Positions 7,007 through 14,063 of a stretch of 14,218 nucleotides of DNA are shown piece by piece. This DNA comes from Pseudomonadota bacterium (GTDB taxonomy: Bacteria; Pseudomonadota; Alphaproteobacteria; Rhizobiales; Rhizobiaceae), in assembly GCA_023428515.1 (NCBI GenBank), contig JAEYXI010000021.1, positions 1-14,218 of the forward strand, read 5' to 3'. The first letter of the stretch is position 1. Each line of letters opens with the position of its first letter. The notes under the pieces were generated by a model, which saw nothing but the letters and a program-made list of their open reading frames with translations, was not told where the DNA came from and searched no databases. The position numbers and the translations under genes were made by a program.

Positions 7007-7969
7007 CTACTCCCATTCCAGCTCGGCATAGGCAGCCGTCGCGTTGCGCTCGTTGTATTCGTCGAACAGCGCCCAGTTTGCCGCCTCGCTGCGCCCGGCG
7101 GTCTTGACCGCCTCGGCGAGAGGGACTCCTTCCTTGATCGCCTGGCGAAGATCGGCGGCAAGAACCTCGAAATAGCGCCGTTCCGGCTCCAGCGCGTCCG
7201 GCCATGCGCTTGATACCGGTCCGTGGCCGGGCACGACACGCTGGGCATCGATGCCGGCGAGCGTATCCATCTGCTTGAGCCAGCCGAGGAGCGAGCCGTC
7301 GATCGTCGGCAGGTGCCCCATGAAGACCAGATCGCCCGAAAAAAACGTGCCGCTCGCGGCGTCGAGAACGGTCAGGTCGTTGTCTGTGTGGGCGGCCTCC
7401 CAGGCCTTGAGTTGGAGCTTGCGCCCGCCAAGGTCGAGTTCCAGCACGTCGTCGACCAGGAGCGTCGGCGGCACGATCTCGATGCCTTCCATCAGCTTGT
7501 CACCGAGTTGTTCGCGATAGCTGTGCAGGTAATATTCGCCGCGCGCCTCCAGCGCCGCCGGCAGGTTCTGGTGGCCGACGATATCAGGACCAAGCGAGCG
7601 GAACGCCGCGTTGCCGAAGATGTGGTCGGGGTGGACGTGGGTGTTGATCAGATAACGAACCGGCTTGGCTGTGATCTTCTTGATCGCAGCGATAAATGCC
7701 TGCCCCTCGGCGAGGCTGCCGCCGCTATCGATGACCGCGACTACATCCGAACCGACAACGACGCCCAGATTGCAGATCGCGCCCTCATTCTCCGGATGCA
7801 TCAACTCGTTGACGCCCTGAAAGGCGAAAACGCCGTCGGCTATCTCGCGAAGCGCTAAATCGGGGTCGGTCGCAGCGAAGGCTCGATGAGAAAGACAGCA
7901 GGGCAATATCGCGACGCCGAAGGAGGCGAGCCCCTTCATCATTCCGCGTCGGACCGGATCGATCGGCAT
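7007..7969 (-). CDS. Quinoprotein relay system zinc metallo-hydrolase (SoxH-like MBL fold, exported)
   Basis: 320-aa metallo-beta-lactamase-fold hydrolase with an intact two-metal site: H111-V-H113-P-D115-H116, H194 in AAHTDND, D213 in SGDLVF and H249 in PGHGP. It resembles SoxH and glyoxalase II-like enzymes and best fits the family named quinoprotein relay system zinc metallohydrolase 2. The N-terminus has VRRGMMKGLASFGVAIL followed by a likely cut near residue 32 (RAFA), which resembles a twin-arginine signal, so export of a folded metalloenzyme is plausible. ATG 7969 has GAGGT about eight bases upstream, which itself overlaps the region just after the fhcC stop; the gap to fhcC is only nine bases. 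It is therefore probably transcribed with the fhc genes. The substrate is unknown; thioester or persulfide hydrolysis would fit the fold. Confidence 0.88.
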   Translation of the reverse strand: MPIDPVRRGMMKGLASFGVAILPCCLSHRAFAATDPDLALREIADGVFAFQGVNELMHPENEGAICNLGVVVGSDVVAVIDSGGSLAEGQAFIAAIKKITAKPVRYLINTHVHPDHIFGNAAFRSLGPDIVGHQNLPAALEARGEYYLHSYREQLGDKLMEGIEIVPPTLLVDDVLELDLGGRKLQLKAWEAAHTDNDLTVLDAASGTFFSGDLVFMGHLPTIDGSLLGWLKQMDTLAGIDAQRVVPGHGPVSSAWPDALEPERRYFEVLAADLRQAIKEGVPLAEAVKTAGRSEAANWALFDEYNERNATAAYAELEWE

Positions 7970-7978
7970 CTTTCGACC

Positions 7979-8788
7979 TCAGGCCGGCAACAATATCTCA
8001 CCAAGGCCGAGGACGGCATTGTCCCCGCCGAACTTGCGCGGCGCCTTGCCGAGAAGCGGCCGCTTGAGGATGCCGTCGGCGACGAGATGGCGGTCGGTGA
8101 GCGCGGCAAACACGCTGTCCGGGGCACCGCTTTCGACGAAGCTCGGCGACAGGCTTTTCGGCGCGCGGTCGAGCAGGATCGAGCCGCGCCGCATCAGGTA
8201 GCCCGGCATCTCGCCGGCGCCCCCGGTCACCACCAGCGTGCCGGCGATCATGCGGCTGCCGGCATGGTCGCCGCAGCCTTTCAGCACCGCGATCAGCCCG
8301 CGCCGCATGCGGTCGGCGGCGAAGGCGCCTGCCCTGCCTCGCACGATCAGTACGCCGCCATTCATGCCGGCGAGCTCACCGGCCAAGGGCGCGCCGAGAT
8401 GGTCGCCGGCGTTGCCGAGAATTTCCAGCCTGCCGCCGCGCATGCCGGACCCAGCATGCGGCCCTGCATCGCCTTCGATCGTGAGCCGTCCGCCACGCAT
8501 GGCGCGCCCGGCCTGCGCGCCGACATCGCCGACGACGCGCACCGCGCCTTCCGCCATCCCTGTCGCCACGCCGTCGAAGCGGCTGCTGCCGCCTTCGAAC
8601 ACGAGGTTCCCGGCGTCGCTACCGGACACGCGAAAGATGTCGCCGACTGTCGATGCAAGCTTGGACTGGCCGAGCCTGATCGCCTGGACGGCGCGCTTGT
8701 CCAAACCCGCCAGGCCCTGCGGCGTCAGGGGCGAAAGGTCGAGGCGCTCGGGCGGCTCCCCGCGAAGCGTGAAGGTCAGCGCTTTCAT
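7979..8788 (-). CDS. fhcC: Formyltransferase/hydrolase complex subunit C
   Basis: 269-aa cytoplasmic subunit of the Fhc complex, homologous to FwdC/FmdC of archaeal formylmethanofuran dehydrogenase and to the C-terminal domain of glutamate synthase. About residues 55-205 are Gly-rich repeats of roughly 18-20 residues such as AGRAMRGGRLTIEGDAG and AGSGMRGGRLEILGNAG, which build a right-handed beta-helix. In methylotrophs FhcC is a structural partner of FhcA, FhcB and FhcD. The start ATG 8788 overlaps the fhcD stop in ATGA, with AAGGA upstream. Length is normal and the frame is intact. The next gene, the metallo-hydrolase, follows nine bases after the stop. Confidence 0.95.
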   Translation of the reverse strand: MKALTFTLRGEPPERLDLSPLTPQGLAGLDKRAVQAIRLGQSKLASTVGDIFRVSGSDAGNLVFEGGSSRFDGVATGMAEGAVRVVGDVGAQAGRAMRGGRLTIEGDAGPHAGSGMRGGRLEILGNAGDHLGAPLAGELAGMNGGVLIVRGRAGAFAADRMRRGLIAVLKGCGDHAGSRMIAGTLVVTGGAGEMPGYLMRRGSILLDRAPKSLSPSFVESGAPDSVFAALTDRHLVADGILKRPLLGKAPRKFGGDNAVLGLGEILLPA

Positions 8789-9693
8789 GGCAGCAGATCC
8801 TTCAGGTGATAGTGGAACTTGCCGAGCTTGCCGCCGTAATTGCCGGCGCTGATGCGCGATGCGCCCTTCCCCGGCCCGAGCTCGGTGACGGCCTTGATGC
8901 CGGCCCGCATGGCGGCGGCGACAGCGTCGCTGGTCTCGCCGTCGATGACGATTTCGAGCACGGCGTTGACGTCAGGACCAAGCTCGCTCTTCGTCACGCC
9001 GCGCAGCGTCGGCGAAAAGGCGTCGTTGGTCGACGCCGTCATGCCCTTGTATTTGCCTCCGACCTTCGAGCCCGAGCGCACGATGCCGCCCGGGAACGGC
9101 ATGATGGCGCCCCGCACCTCGTTGATCGCCGCCACGGCTGCCTCAGCTGCCGCAAGCGCCTTGGCGTTGCTGCCGGCGAGCAGCAGCAAATTGCCACCGC
9201 CGACCGCTTCCTTGGTCATGCCGACCGTCGCCTCGCAGACGAATTCGCCATCCATTACCGGCACGCGCCAGAAATGCCTGCCGCCCAGTTTTTTCGAGAT
9301 CTGCCAGCCGTCGCCCAAATAGCGCAGGGCCGCGCCGAGCTTCAGCTCATTCGGGCCGTCGAGGCCGGCGAAGCAGGCGCTGCCCGGCGAGGTCAGCACG
9401 CACTGGCCGACGCGGTTCTGCAACTGCTTCTGCAACTCGTCCGTACTGACCGCGAAGATCATGACGCGGCAGCCAGGACGGCCATCAGGGGTTTCCGATG
9501 GCGGCAGTTCGACATCGATCGCCGCCTCGCAGCCGCAGCCGATGACAGAGGTGGCAAAGCCGGTCATCGTGACGGCTGCCTGCCGCGCCCATTTGCGGTT
9601 CGGCCCGGTGATGACGAGCGCGGTGGCGCGCATGCCGAAAGCCTCGGCAAAGGTATCGTCGATCTGGACACCATTGACCTTCAGGCGCGGCAT
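8785..9693 (-). CDS. fhcD: Formylmethanofuran--H4MPT formyltransferase, Fhc complex subunit D
   Basis: 302-aa cytoplasmic enzyme, bacterial counterpart of archaeal Ftr and of similar length. It moves the formyl group from N5-formyl-H4MPT to methylofuran within the Fhc complex. Recognisable blocks are MPRLKVNGVQIDDTFAEAFG at the N-terminus, TSVIGCGCEAAID near 48-60, PDGRPGCRVMIF, and KYKGMTASTNDAFSPTLRG. The start ATG 9693 has AGGGAA about six bases upstream and lies 13 bases inside the end of fhcA; its stop overlaps fhcC by four bases. Such overlap suits a complex needing balanced subunits. No sign of truncation. Confidence 0.96.
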   Translation of the reverse strand: MPRLKVNGVQIDDTFAEAFGMRATALVITGPNRKWARQAAVTMTGFATSVIGCGCEAAIDVELPPSETPDGRPGCRVMIFAVSTDELQKQLQNRVGQCVLTSPGSACFAGLDGPNELKLGAALRYLGDGWQISKKLGGRHFWRVPVMDGEFVCEATVGMTKEAVGGGNLLLLAGSNAKALAAAEAAVAAINEVRGAIMPFPGGIVRSGSKVGGKYKGMTASTNDAFSPTLRGVTKSELGPDVNAVLEIVIDGETSDAVAAAMRAGIKAVTELGPGKGASRISAGNYGGKLGKFHYHLKDLLP

Positions 9694-11312
9694 GACACTT
9701 CCCTGAACGGCTCGTCGCGCGCTATGGCGGAATCGGGGAACGTAAACTTGCCGAGCGACAGTCCGTAACGGCGCTCGTGATAGTCGGTGAGCCGCTTGAC
9801 GATCGCGCGATCCGGCGGCGGGTTGAGCCGGAGCGCCCTGCCCCAGCGGTAGTGTGTGATCTCGCCGTCCTTGACGACGAGGTCGCCGTTCTTGAAGACC
9901 AGCGCTGCCCGGCCGAGCATTTTCGCGATGTCCTTGCCACGCCGATAGACGGCGACGTCGGCGAGGGCGCCGGCACCGAGATGGCCGCGATCCGCCAGCC
10001 CGAGCAGCTTGGCGGGGGCGGCGCGCGTCATGATGGCGATCTCCTCAAACGTGTATTCACGGTCGATAGAGGCGAGCGTCGAATGCGAGAGCGCAGCCTT
10101 GGACAGGGTCGACGCCATTTCATTGCGGGCGTCACGGTTCATCAGCAGTTCGAAAAGCTCAGGATAGACGGTGAAAGGCGCACCGTTCGGATGGTCGGTG
10201 GTGAAGAAGACACGCCACGGGTCGGTGATCAGCAGGAAAAGCTCGAGCCCGGCGGCCCATTGCACCGTGCCGTAATAATCCGGCCGATAGCGATAGGGCA
10301 CGATGCCGCCGCCATTGCCGTCGCCGTCATGGATGACGAACTTTTTTGGATGCGCCGTGCCACGCGCCGAGAACTGACGCATCACGTCAGACGATATGGT
10401 GACGGTCTGGCCGAACATGACCTGGCCGATGTCGATGGTAACTTCCGGCGTCGCGTTGACCAGTTCGGCCAGCCGCGCAGCGGCGGAGGAGAATTTTCGC
10501 TTCCCCTCCGTGCCGTAACCGTAGAATTGGAGATGCGCCAGGTGCAACGGCACACCTTCGGCCGCGGCGATCGTCGCAGCCGCCGTGTCCGCCGCGCCGG
10601 GCGCGCCGAGATTGTTGCAGTGGACATGCAGCGGATGCGGGATGCCAAGCTTGTCCACGGCCGCCTGCAGCGTCTTGACGATCTTGCGCGAGCTGACGCC
10701 GTAAGACGGCACGACGTCGTCGAGCGAGAAGATCCGCACATTCTCCTTGAAGGCGGCGGCGGCTCCGGCGTTGATTACCTTGACGCCGAGCGCCCGCGTC
10801 GAGGCGACCGTCCAGGCGACGTAGTCTTCGATCATGCGCGGCGAGGCGTTGTCGCGGATCATCGAGAGCAGGAAATCGTCATTGCCGAGAATGGCGAGCG
10901 TCGCCTTGTCGATGATCGGGATGTCGGCGAGTTCGAGATGGGTGTGAAGCGCGGCATTCGGCGACATGGCCGGCTCGACGACGGTGGTGAAGCCCATCCT
11001 CGCGTAGAGGCAGCCGGTCTCGAAGGTCGACCAGCCGGCATTGGAGAGCGGCGTCGCGGCGGGCCTTGCCTGATGCGCCTTGTGCTCTTCCGGCAGGAGG
11101 AGCCGCGCCGTGTTCACATTGCCGCCGCCGATATGGGAGTGGATATCTATGGCGCCGGCCATGACGATGCAGCCCGACGCATCGAAGGTCCGGTCGGCGC
11201 GCCCGCCGCGCGGCGCTTCGACGATCTGCTCGTCCTTGATCCAGAGGTCGCCCTTGCCGGTGCGGCCGCTCACCGGATCGACGATCTCGCCGCCCTTGAT
11301 CCTGGTCAGCAT
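9681..11312 (-). CDS. fhcA: Formyltransferase/hydrolase complex subunit A (formyl-methylofuran hydrolase)
   Basis: 543-aa amidohydrolase-family subunit that hydrolyses formyl-methylofuran to formate, the last step of H4MPT-linked formaldehyde oxidation. It is homologous to FwdA/FmdA. Metal-site candidates are H58 and H60 in DIHSHIGGGN, K178 in LGVKVINAG (position of the carboxylated lysine in FwdA), H231 in HVHCNN, and D373 in FFTTDHPNG. The open frame continues 200 codons upstream, but that part merely shadows fhcB; ATG 11312 gives the expected MLTRIKGGEIVDPVSG start and overlaps the fhcB stop by seven bases. The C-terminal tail overlaps fhcD by 13 bases. The residue roles are assigned by family homology, not shown here. 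Confidence 0.96.
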   Translation of the reverse strand: MLTRIKGGEIVDPVSGRTGKGDLWIKDEQIVEAPRGGRADRTFDASGCIVMAGAIDIHSHIGGGNVNTARLLLPEEHKAHQARPAATPLSNAGWSTFETGCLYARMGFTTVVEPAMSPNAALHTHLELADIPIIDKATLAILGNDDFLLSMIRDNASPRMIEDYVAWTVASTRALGVKVINAGAAAAFKENVRIFSLDDVVPSYGVSSRKIVKTLQAAVDKLGIPHPLHVHCNNLGAPGAADTAAATIAAAEGVPLHLAHLQFYGYGTEGKRKFSSAAARLAELVNATPEVTIDIGQVMFGQTVTISSDVMRQFSARGTAHPKKFVIHDGDGNGGGIVPYRYRPDYYGTVQWAAGLELFLLITDPWRVFFTTDHPNGAPFTVYPELFELLMNRDARNEMASTLSKAALSHSTLASIDREYTFEEIAIMTRAAPAKLLGLADRGHLGAGALADVAVYRRGKDIAKMLGRAALVFKNGDLVVKDGEITHYRWGRALRLNPPPDRAIVKRLTDYHERRYGLSLGKFTFPDSAIARDEPFREVSCRA

Positions 11313-12397
11313 GGCAGTTCCGCTCCCGCCGGGATGCGCTCGGCGATCGAGCGGAGGATCGACGCAGCCGAAGGAAGCTCCAAAGCCGCCTCCGCCGAAA
11401 CGGAGACCAGACTGCCGGTCCGGGCCGAATAGGTGACAGTGTCGTGGTCGACGCCGGATATGCCGATAGCGAAGGTGACCTCGGCGCCGGCGACCGGCCG
11501 TGATGCCTTGGTCATTGCGACCAGCTTTGCGCCGCCCCCGTTTGCGGGTGAGGTTTTCGCTTCGGCCGAAATCCAGAGGTGGAAGTCCGCCTCGCCTTCT
11601 GCGATCTGCCGCGCCGTTTCGAAGCGCCAGGGGTCGTATTCCGGAAAGCCGCGGGCGAAGCTGGTGCGCACGGGAAATCCGGTCATCCAGGTCGAGGCAA
11701 GCGTGCTGCCCCAGCCGCTTTCGCTTGCCGGCAGGTGCAGGGCGGAGGCGCGCGACTTGCGGTTGATGTCGGCGAGAAGCCCTTGCAGCATTTCGAGCGC
11801 CAGCGCGTCGGCGGAGTGGCCGGAAACCAGGAAGACCGGAAACTTGGCGTCCGCCAGCGTCTTCTGGAAGCGGGCGAAATTCGACACCGGGGCTGAAACC
11901 TGCCGCCCGGCGCACTGGGCGCGCAGCGCCGCAATTGTGGCGCCGAGGCCAGTTTTTCCGAGGGCAAGCCGGGTCGCCTTGCGGCCGCCGTTGAGCGGCA
12001 GTGCGGGTATTTTCCCGTTGCCGATGAAGAAGAATTCGCGTGTGTTGCGGGCGGTGAGATCGGGAACGGTCTCGGCGAGTTCCGCCACGTAGCCGTGATG
12101 GATGTCCGGCACTTCGCCGACGATCGCCACGACATCAGCACGCCGGCGCACCTCTCCGGGCGCGACGAACATGCCGCCTCTATCGGTAAGGAGCGCCGTT
12201 TCGTGAGCGAGCCCGGCACCGTTCAGGTGGTCGTACGAAGCTCCCACCCGCTCGGCGAGCGCGATCGCCGCGCGTGTGCCATGTATATCCGTGTCGAAGC
12301 TGAAAACCGGGCACCGGCTCGAATGCAACAGCGCGGCGGCATGCCGGACCGCGCGCTCCAACAGAGTCTCCCGGTTGCCGATCCAAGCAACCGCCAT
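11306..12397 (-). CDS. fhcB: Formyltransferase/hydrolase complex subunit B
   Basis: 363-aa subunit homologous to FwdB/FmdB, the molybdopterin subunit of archaeal formylmethanofuran dehydrogenase. As known for methylotroph FhcB, no Cys cluster motif for an iron-sulfur centre is visible; only isolated Cys residues occur (C29, one near the middle, and the last residue), so it should be a non-redox scaffold in a complex that hydrolyses rather than reduces. Landmarks are CPVFSFDTDIHGTRAAIALA near the N-terminus and VSGHSADALALEMLQGLLAD in the middle. ATG 12397 has a poor ribosome site, and translation may depend on an unusually short leader. It is the first fhc gene, 99 bases after the dehydratase gene, and overlaps fhcA by seven bases. 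Confidence 0.93.
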   Translation of the reverse strand: MAVAWIGNRETLLERAVRHAAALLHSSRCPVFSFDTDIHGTRAAIALAERVGASYDHLNGAGLAHETALLTDRGGMFVAPGEVRRRADVVAIVGEVPDIHHGYVAELAETVPDLTARNTREFFFIGNGKIPALPLNGGRKATRLALGKTGLGATIAALRAQCAGRQVSAPVSNFARFQKTLADAKFPVFLVSGHSADALALEMLQGLLADINRKSRASALHLPASESGWGSTLASTWMTGFPVRTSFARGFPEYDPWRFETARQIAEGEADFHLWISAEAKTSPANGGGAKLVAMTKASRPVAGAEVTFAIGISGVDHDTVTYSARTGSLVSVSAEAALELPSAASILRSIAERIPAGAELPC

Positions 12398-12427
12398 CCA
12401 CTATACTACTTTCTGGTGCCGGCCCTA

Positions 12428-12456
12428 ATGTTAGACGAAACCCGATTGGCCGTGAA
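12428..12456 (-). promoter_or_regulatory. Candidate sigma-70-like promoter before fhcB
   Basis: On the minus strand TTCACG and TAACAT are separated by exactly 17 bases, each matching the consensus at four of six positions. Transcription would start near 12421, giving a leader of about 24 bases for fhcB. This is a weak match; the fhc genes may instead be read from the dehydratase promoter. Confidence 0.3.
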
Positions 12457-12496
12457 CCCCCGCGTTTTCCAGATTAGCTAAAGTTGTACGGATCGA

Positions 12497-12877
12497 TCAA
12501 TCGTATTTGACATAGGCGAAACGCTGGTCGCCCTGGGGCGTGCCCTCAAGCGCGCCGCCTTCGCTGCCCGGCTGCCACTGGACGACGTCCTCGATCTTCT
12601 TCGCCAACTGGAAATCCTTGTCGGTGATGCCTTTTGCCGCATGATTCATCAGCCGCACTTCGACCCAGGCATAGGACGCCGTGATGTCGGGATGATGCCA
12701 GGCAGCTTCCGCCAGATGGCCGACCGTGTTGATGACCATCAGCGTCGATTTCCAGCTGTGCGTCTTGTATTTCCTGCGTATCCAGCCGTTTTCGTAGCGC
12801 CAGTTCGGCAGTTCCTTCTGCAGCCTCTCGGCGATTTCCGTCTCCGAATAGACCTTCTCCTTGACCTTCTCGTTCAT
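12497..12877 (-). CDS. pcd: Pterin-4a-carbinolamine dehydratase in an H4MPT gene cluster
   Basis: 126-aa cytoplasmic protein of the PhhB/DCoH family. The signature E-x3-H-H-P-x5-Y-x9-H-x8-D is complete: H61, H62, P63, Y69, H79 and D88 counted from the chosen start, within AEAAWHHPDITASYAWVEV and NHAAKGITDKD. Ordinary family members dehydrate 4a-hydroxy-tetrahydrobiopterin after aromatic hydroxylation; in methylotrophs such genes sit among H4MPT genes and a role in making or repairing that pterin is inferred. After the core there is a tail of ~25 residues (QWQPGSEGGALEGTPQGDQR) not seen in the minimal ~100-residue fold. ATG 12877 has GGAGG five bases upstream; GTG 12889 is rejected because the ribosome site would lie inside the gene. 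It is divergent from the beta-RFAP synthase gene. Confidence 0.9.
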   Translation of the reverse strand: MNEKVKEKVYSETEIAERLQKELPNWRYENGWIRRKYKTHSWKSTLMVINTVGHLAEAAWHHPDITASYAWVEVRLMNHAAKGITDKDFQLAKKIEDVVQWQPGSEGGALEGTPQGDQRFAYVKYD

Positions 12878-12882
12878 CTCGA

Positions 12883-12887
12883 CCTCC
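12883..12887 (-). promoter_or_regulatory. Shine-Dalgarno GGAGG fixing the dehydratase start
   Basis: Minus-strand GGAGG lies five bases before ATG 12877 and would be inside the coding region if GTG 12889 were used, so the ATG is favoured. Confidence 0.65.
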
Positions 12888-12943
12888 ACGCCTCATCCAG
12901 CCATCGTCGGCCGCGGCATTTGCATTGAAGAAGCCCGGGCGGC

Positions 12944-12971
12944 TTGCCCTGAAGGTGAAAGCGGCTATCAT
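12944..12971 (+). promoter_or_regulatory. Candidate sigma-70-like promoter for beta-RFAP synthase and mtdB
   Basis: TTGCCC at 12944-12949 and TATCAT at 12966-12971 are 16 bases apart; the -10 matches TATAAT at five of six positions and the -35 at four of six. A start near 12978 would give a leader of about 50 bases that contains the tandem repeat at 12996-13012. Confidence 0.35.
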
Positions 12972-12995
12972 GGCGCCGGGCACCTAAAACTTCCG

Positions 12996-13012
12996 TGATG
13001 CACATGATGCAC
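12996..13012. repeat. Tandem TGATGCAC-A-TGATGCAC in the divergent intergenic region
   Basis: Two identical 8-base copies separated by one base, just upstream of the beta-RFAP synthase ATG and downstream of the candidate promoter. Tandem copies of this kind may bind a regulator, but nothing in the window names it, and chance is possible. Confidence 0.4.
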
Positions 13013-13026
13013 CCACCGGGGGGCAG

Positions 13027-13995
13027 ATGTCGAATTCTGTTACCATAAGAGTGCCCGCTCGCCTTCATCTCGGCTTTCTCGACCCAAGCGGCGGCAGCGG
13101 ACGTCGCTTCGGCAGCCTCGGCCTGCCGCTGTGCGAGCCCGAAACGGTGCTGACGCTGTCGCGGTCGGGCGAAACGGTTGTCACGGGACCGGAAAGTGAC
13201 CGCGCAGCGGCGCACCTCACCACCATGGCGAGGCGTCTCGGTATTCGCGCGCAGCACCGGCTTGTCGTCGAAGAAGCAATCCCGCGCCATGCCGGCCTCG
13301 GCTCCGGCACGCAGATCGCTCTTGCGGTCGCAGCGGCGCTGCGCACGCTCCATGGCCTGCCCCTCGACACTGATGGCGACGCCACGCTACTGGCACGCGG
13401 CAACCGGTCCGGCATCGGCATAGCGAGCTTCGCGGAAGGGGGCGTCATCGTCGACGCCGGCAATGACGGCAGCGGCCGCCCGCCGCCGGTCGTGGCGCGG
13501 CTTCCATTTCCCGACGAATGGCGCGCCATCCTGATCCTCGACCACGCACGGGACGGGCTGCACGGCGAACAGGAAATCGAGGCATTTCGTGCCCTGCCAC
13601 CCTTCCCCGCCAGCGGCGTCGGCGACATCTGCAGGCATGTGCTGACGGGTGTCATGCCGGGGCTTGTCGAGCAGGACATAGAGGCCTTCGGCGCGGCGAT
13701 CGCGGCTATCCAGATGCTCGTCGGCGAACATTTCGCGCCGGCCCAGGGCGGTGTCTTCACCTCGAAGCGGGTCGAGGCGGTGACACGCAGGCTTGCGGCG
13801 GCAGGCGCCGTCGGCATCGGCCAGAGTTCCTGGGGTCCGACCGGCTTCGCCTTCGCGGCGTCTGAAGCCGCAGCGGCGACGATGGCTGCCGCTGCCAAGA
13901 AAGTCGCCGAGGACGGCATCGAGATAAGGATCGTCCAGGGCAGGAATTCCGGCGCCGAGATCAGCACGACCGGCCTCAACCTCGTCGGAAGTTGA
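13027..13995 (+). CDS. Beta-ribofuranosylaminobenzene 5'-phosphate synthase
   Basis: 322-aa cytoplasmic enzyme of the GHMP-kinase-like fold that joins 4-hydroxybenzoate or 4-aminobenzoate with phosphoribosyl pyrophosphate, releasing CO2 or its equivalent, to make beta-RFAP, the committed precursor of the arylamine part of (tetrahydro)methanopterin. Motifs: the N-terminal VPARLHLGFLD strand with RFGSLGLPL, the phosphate-binding PRHAGLGSGTQIALAVAAAL at about 86-105, and GIGQSSWGPTGFAF near the end. The homologue in Methylorubrum (orf4) is needed for H4MPT. ATG 13027 follows a G-rich GGGGGG that serves poorly as a ribosome site; the VTIRVPARLHLGF start fits the family. mtdB follows 68 bases downstream on the same strand. 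Length is normal. Confidence 0.93.
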   Translation: MSNSVTIRVPARLHLGFLDPSGGSGRRFGSLGLPLCEPETVLTLSRSGETVVTGPESDRAAAHLTTMARRLGIRAQHRLVVEEAIPRHAGLGSGTQIALAVAAALRTLHGLPLDTDGDATLLARGNRSGIGIASFAEGGVIVDAGNDGSGRPPPVVARLPFPDEWRAILILDHARDGLHGEQEIEAFRALPPFPASGVGDICRHVLTGVMPGLVEQDIEAFGAAIAAIQMLVGEHFAPAQGGVFTSKRVEAVTRRLAAAGAVGIGQSSWGPTGFAFAASEAAAATMAAAAKKVAEDGIEIRIVQGRNSGAEISTTGLNLVGS

Positions 13996-14063
13996 TTGCC
14001 AGGAACCGAACCGTAGCGATCACGCAGAAACCTGGCGGGGCGCCACCCAAGGCGGAGAAAAGA

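Noticed and set aside
6057..7969. Reading the SoxYZ/SoxH-like genes as a thiosulfate-oxidation sox operon
   Set aside because: No SoxA, SoxX, SoxB, SoxC or SoxD gene is present, and the SoxY and SoxZ parts are fused, which is the form associated with quinoprotein dehydrogenases.
8806..9768. 320-codon plus-strand open frame opposite fhcD
   Set aside because: Antisense shadow of a complete fhcD; composition typical of high-GC complement frames.
9777..11432. 551-codon plus-strand open frame opposite fhcA
   Set aside because: It is antisense to a clearly recognised fhcA, is rich in Arg, Gly and Asp as expected of a high-GC shadow frame, and has no recognisable domain.
12425..12481. CTAATGTTAG and TTAGCTAA palindromes before fhcB
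   Set aside because: Arms are only four bases and the region is short; they are expected by chance and overlap the candidate promoter.
14033..14045. TGGCG-GGG-CGCCA hairpin between beta-RFAP synthase and mtdB
   Set aside because: No T-run, three-base loop, and it sits right before the mtdB ribosome site; too weak to call a terminator or attenuator.
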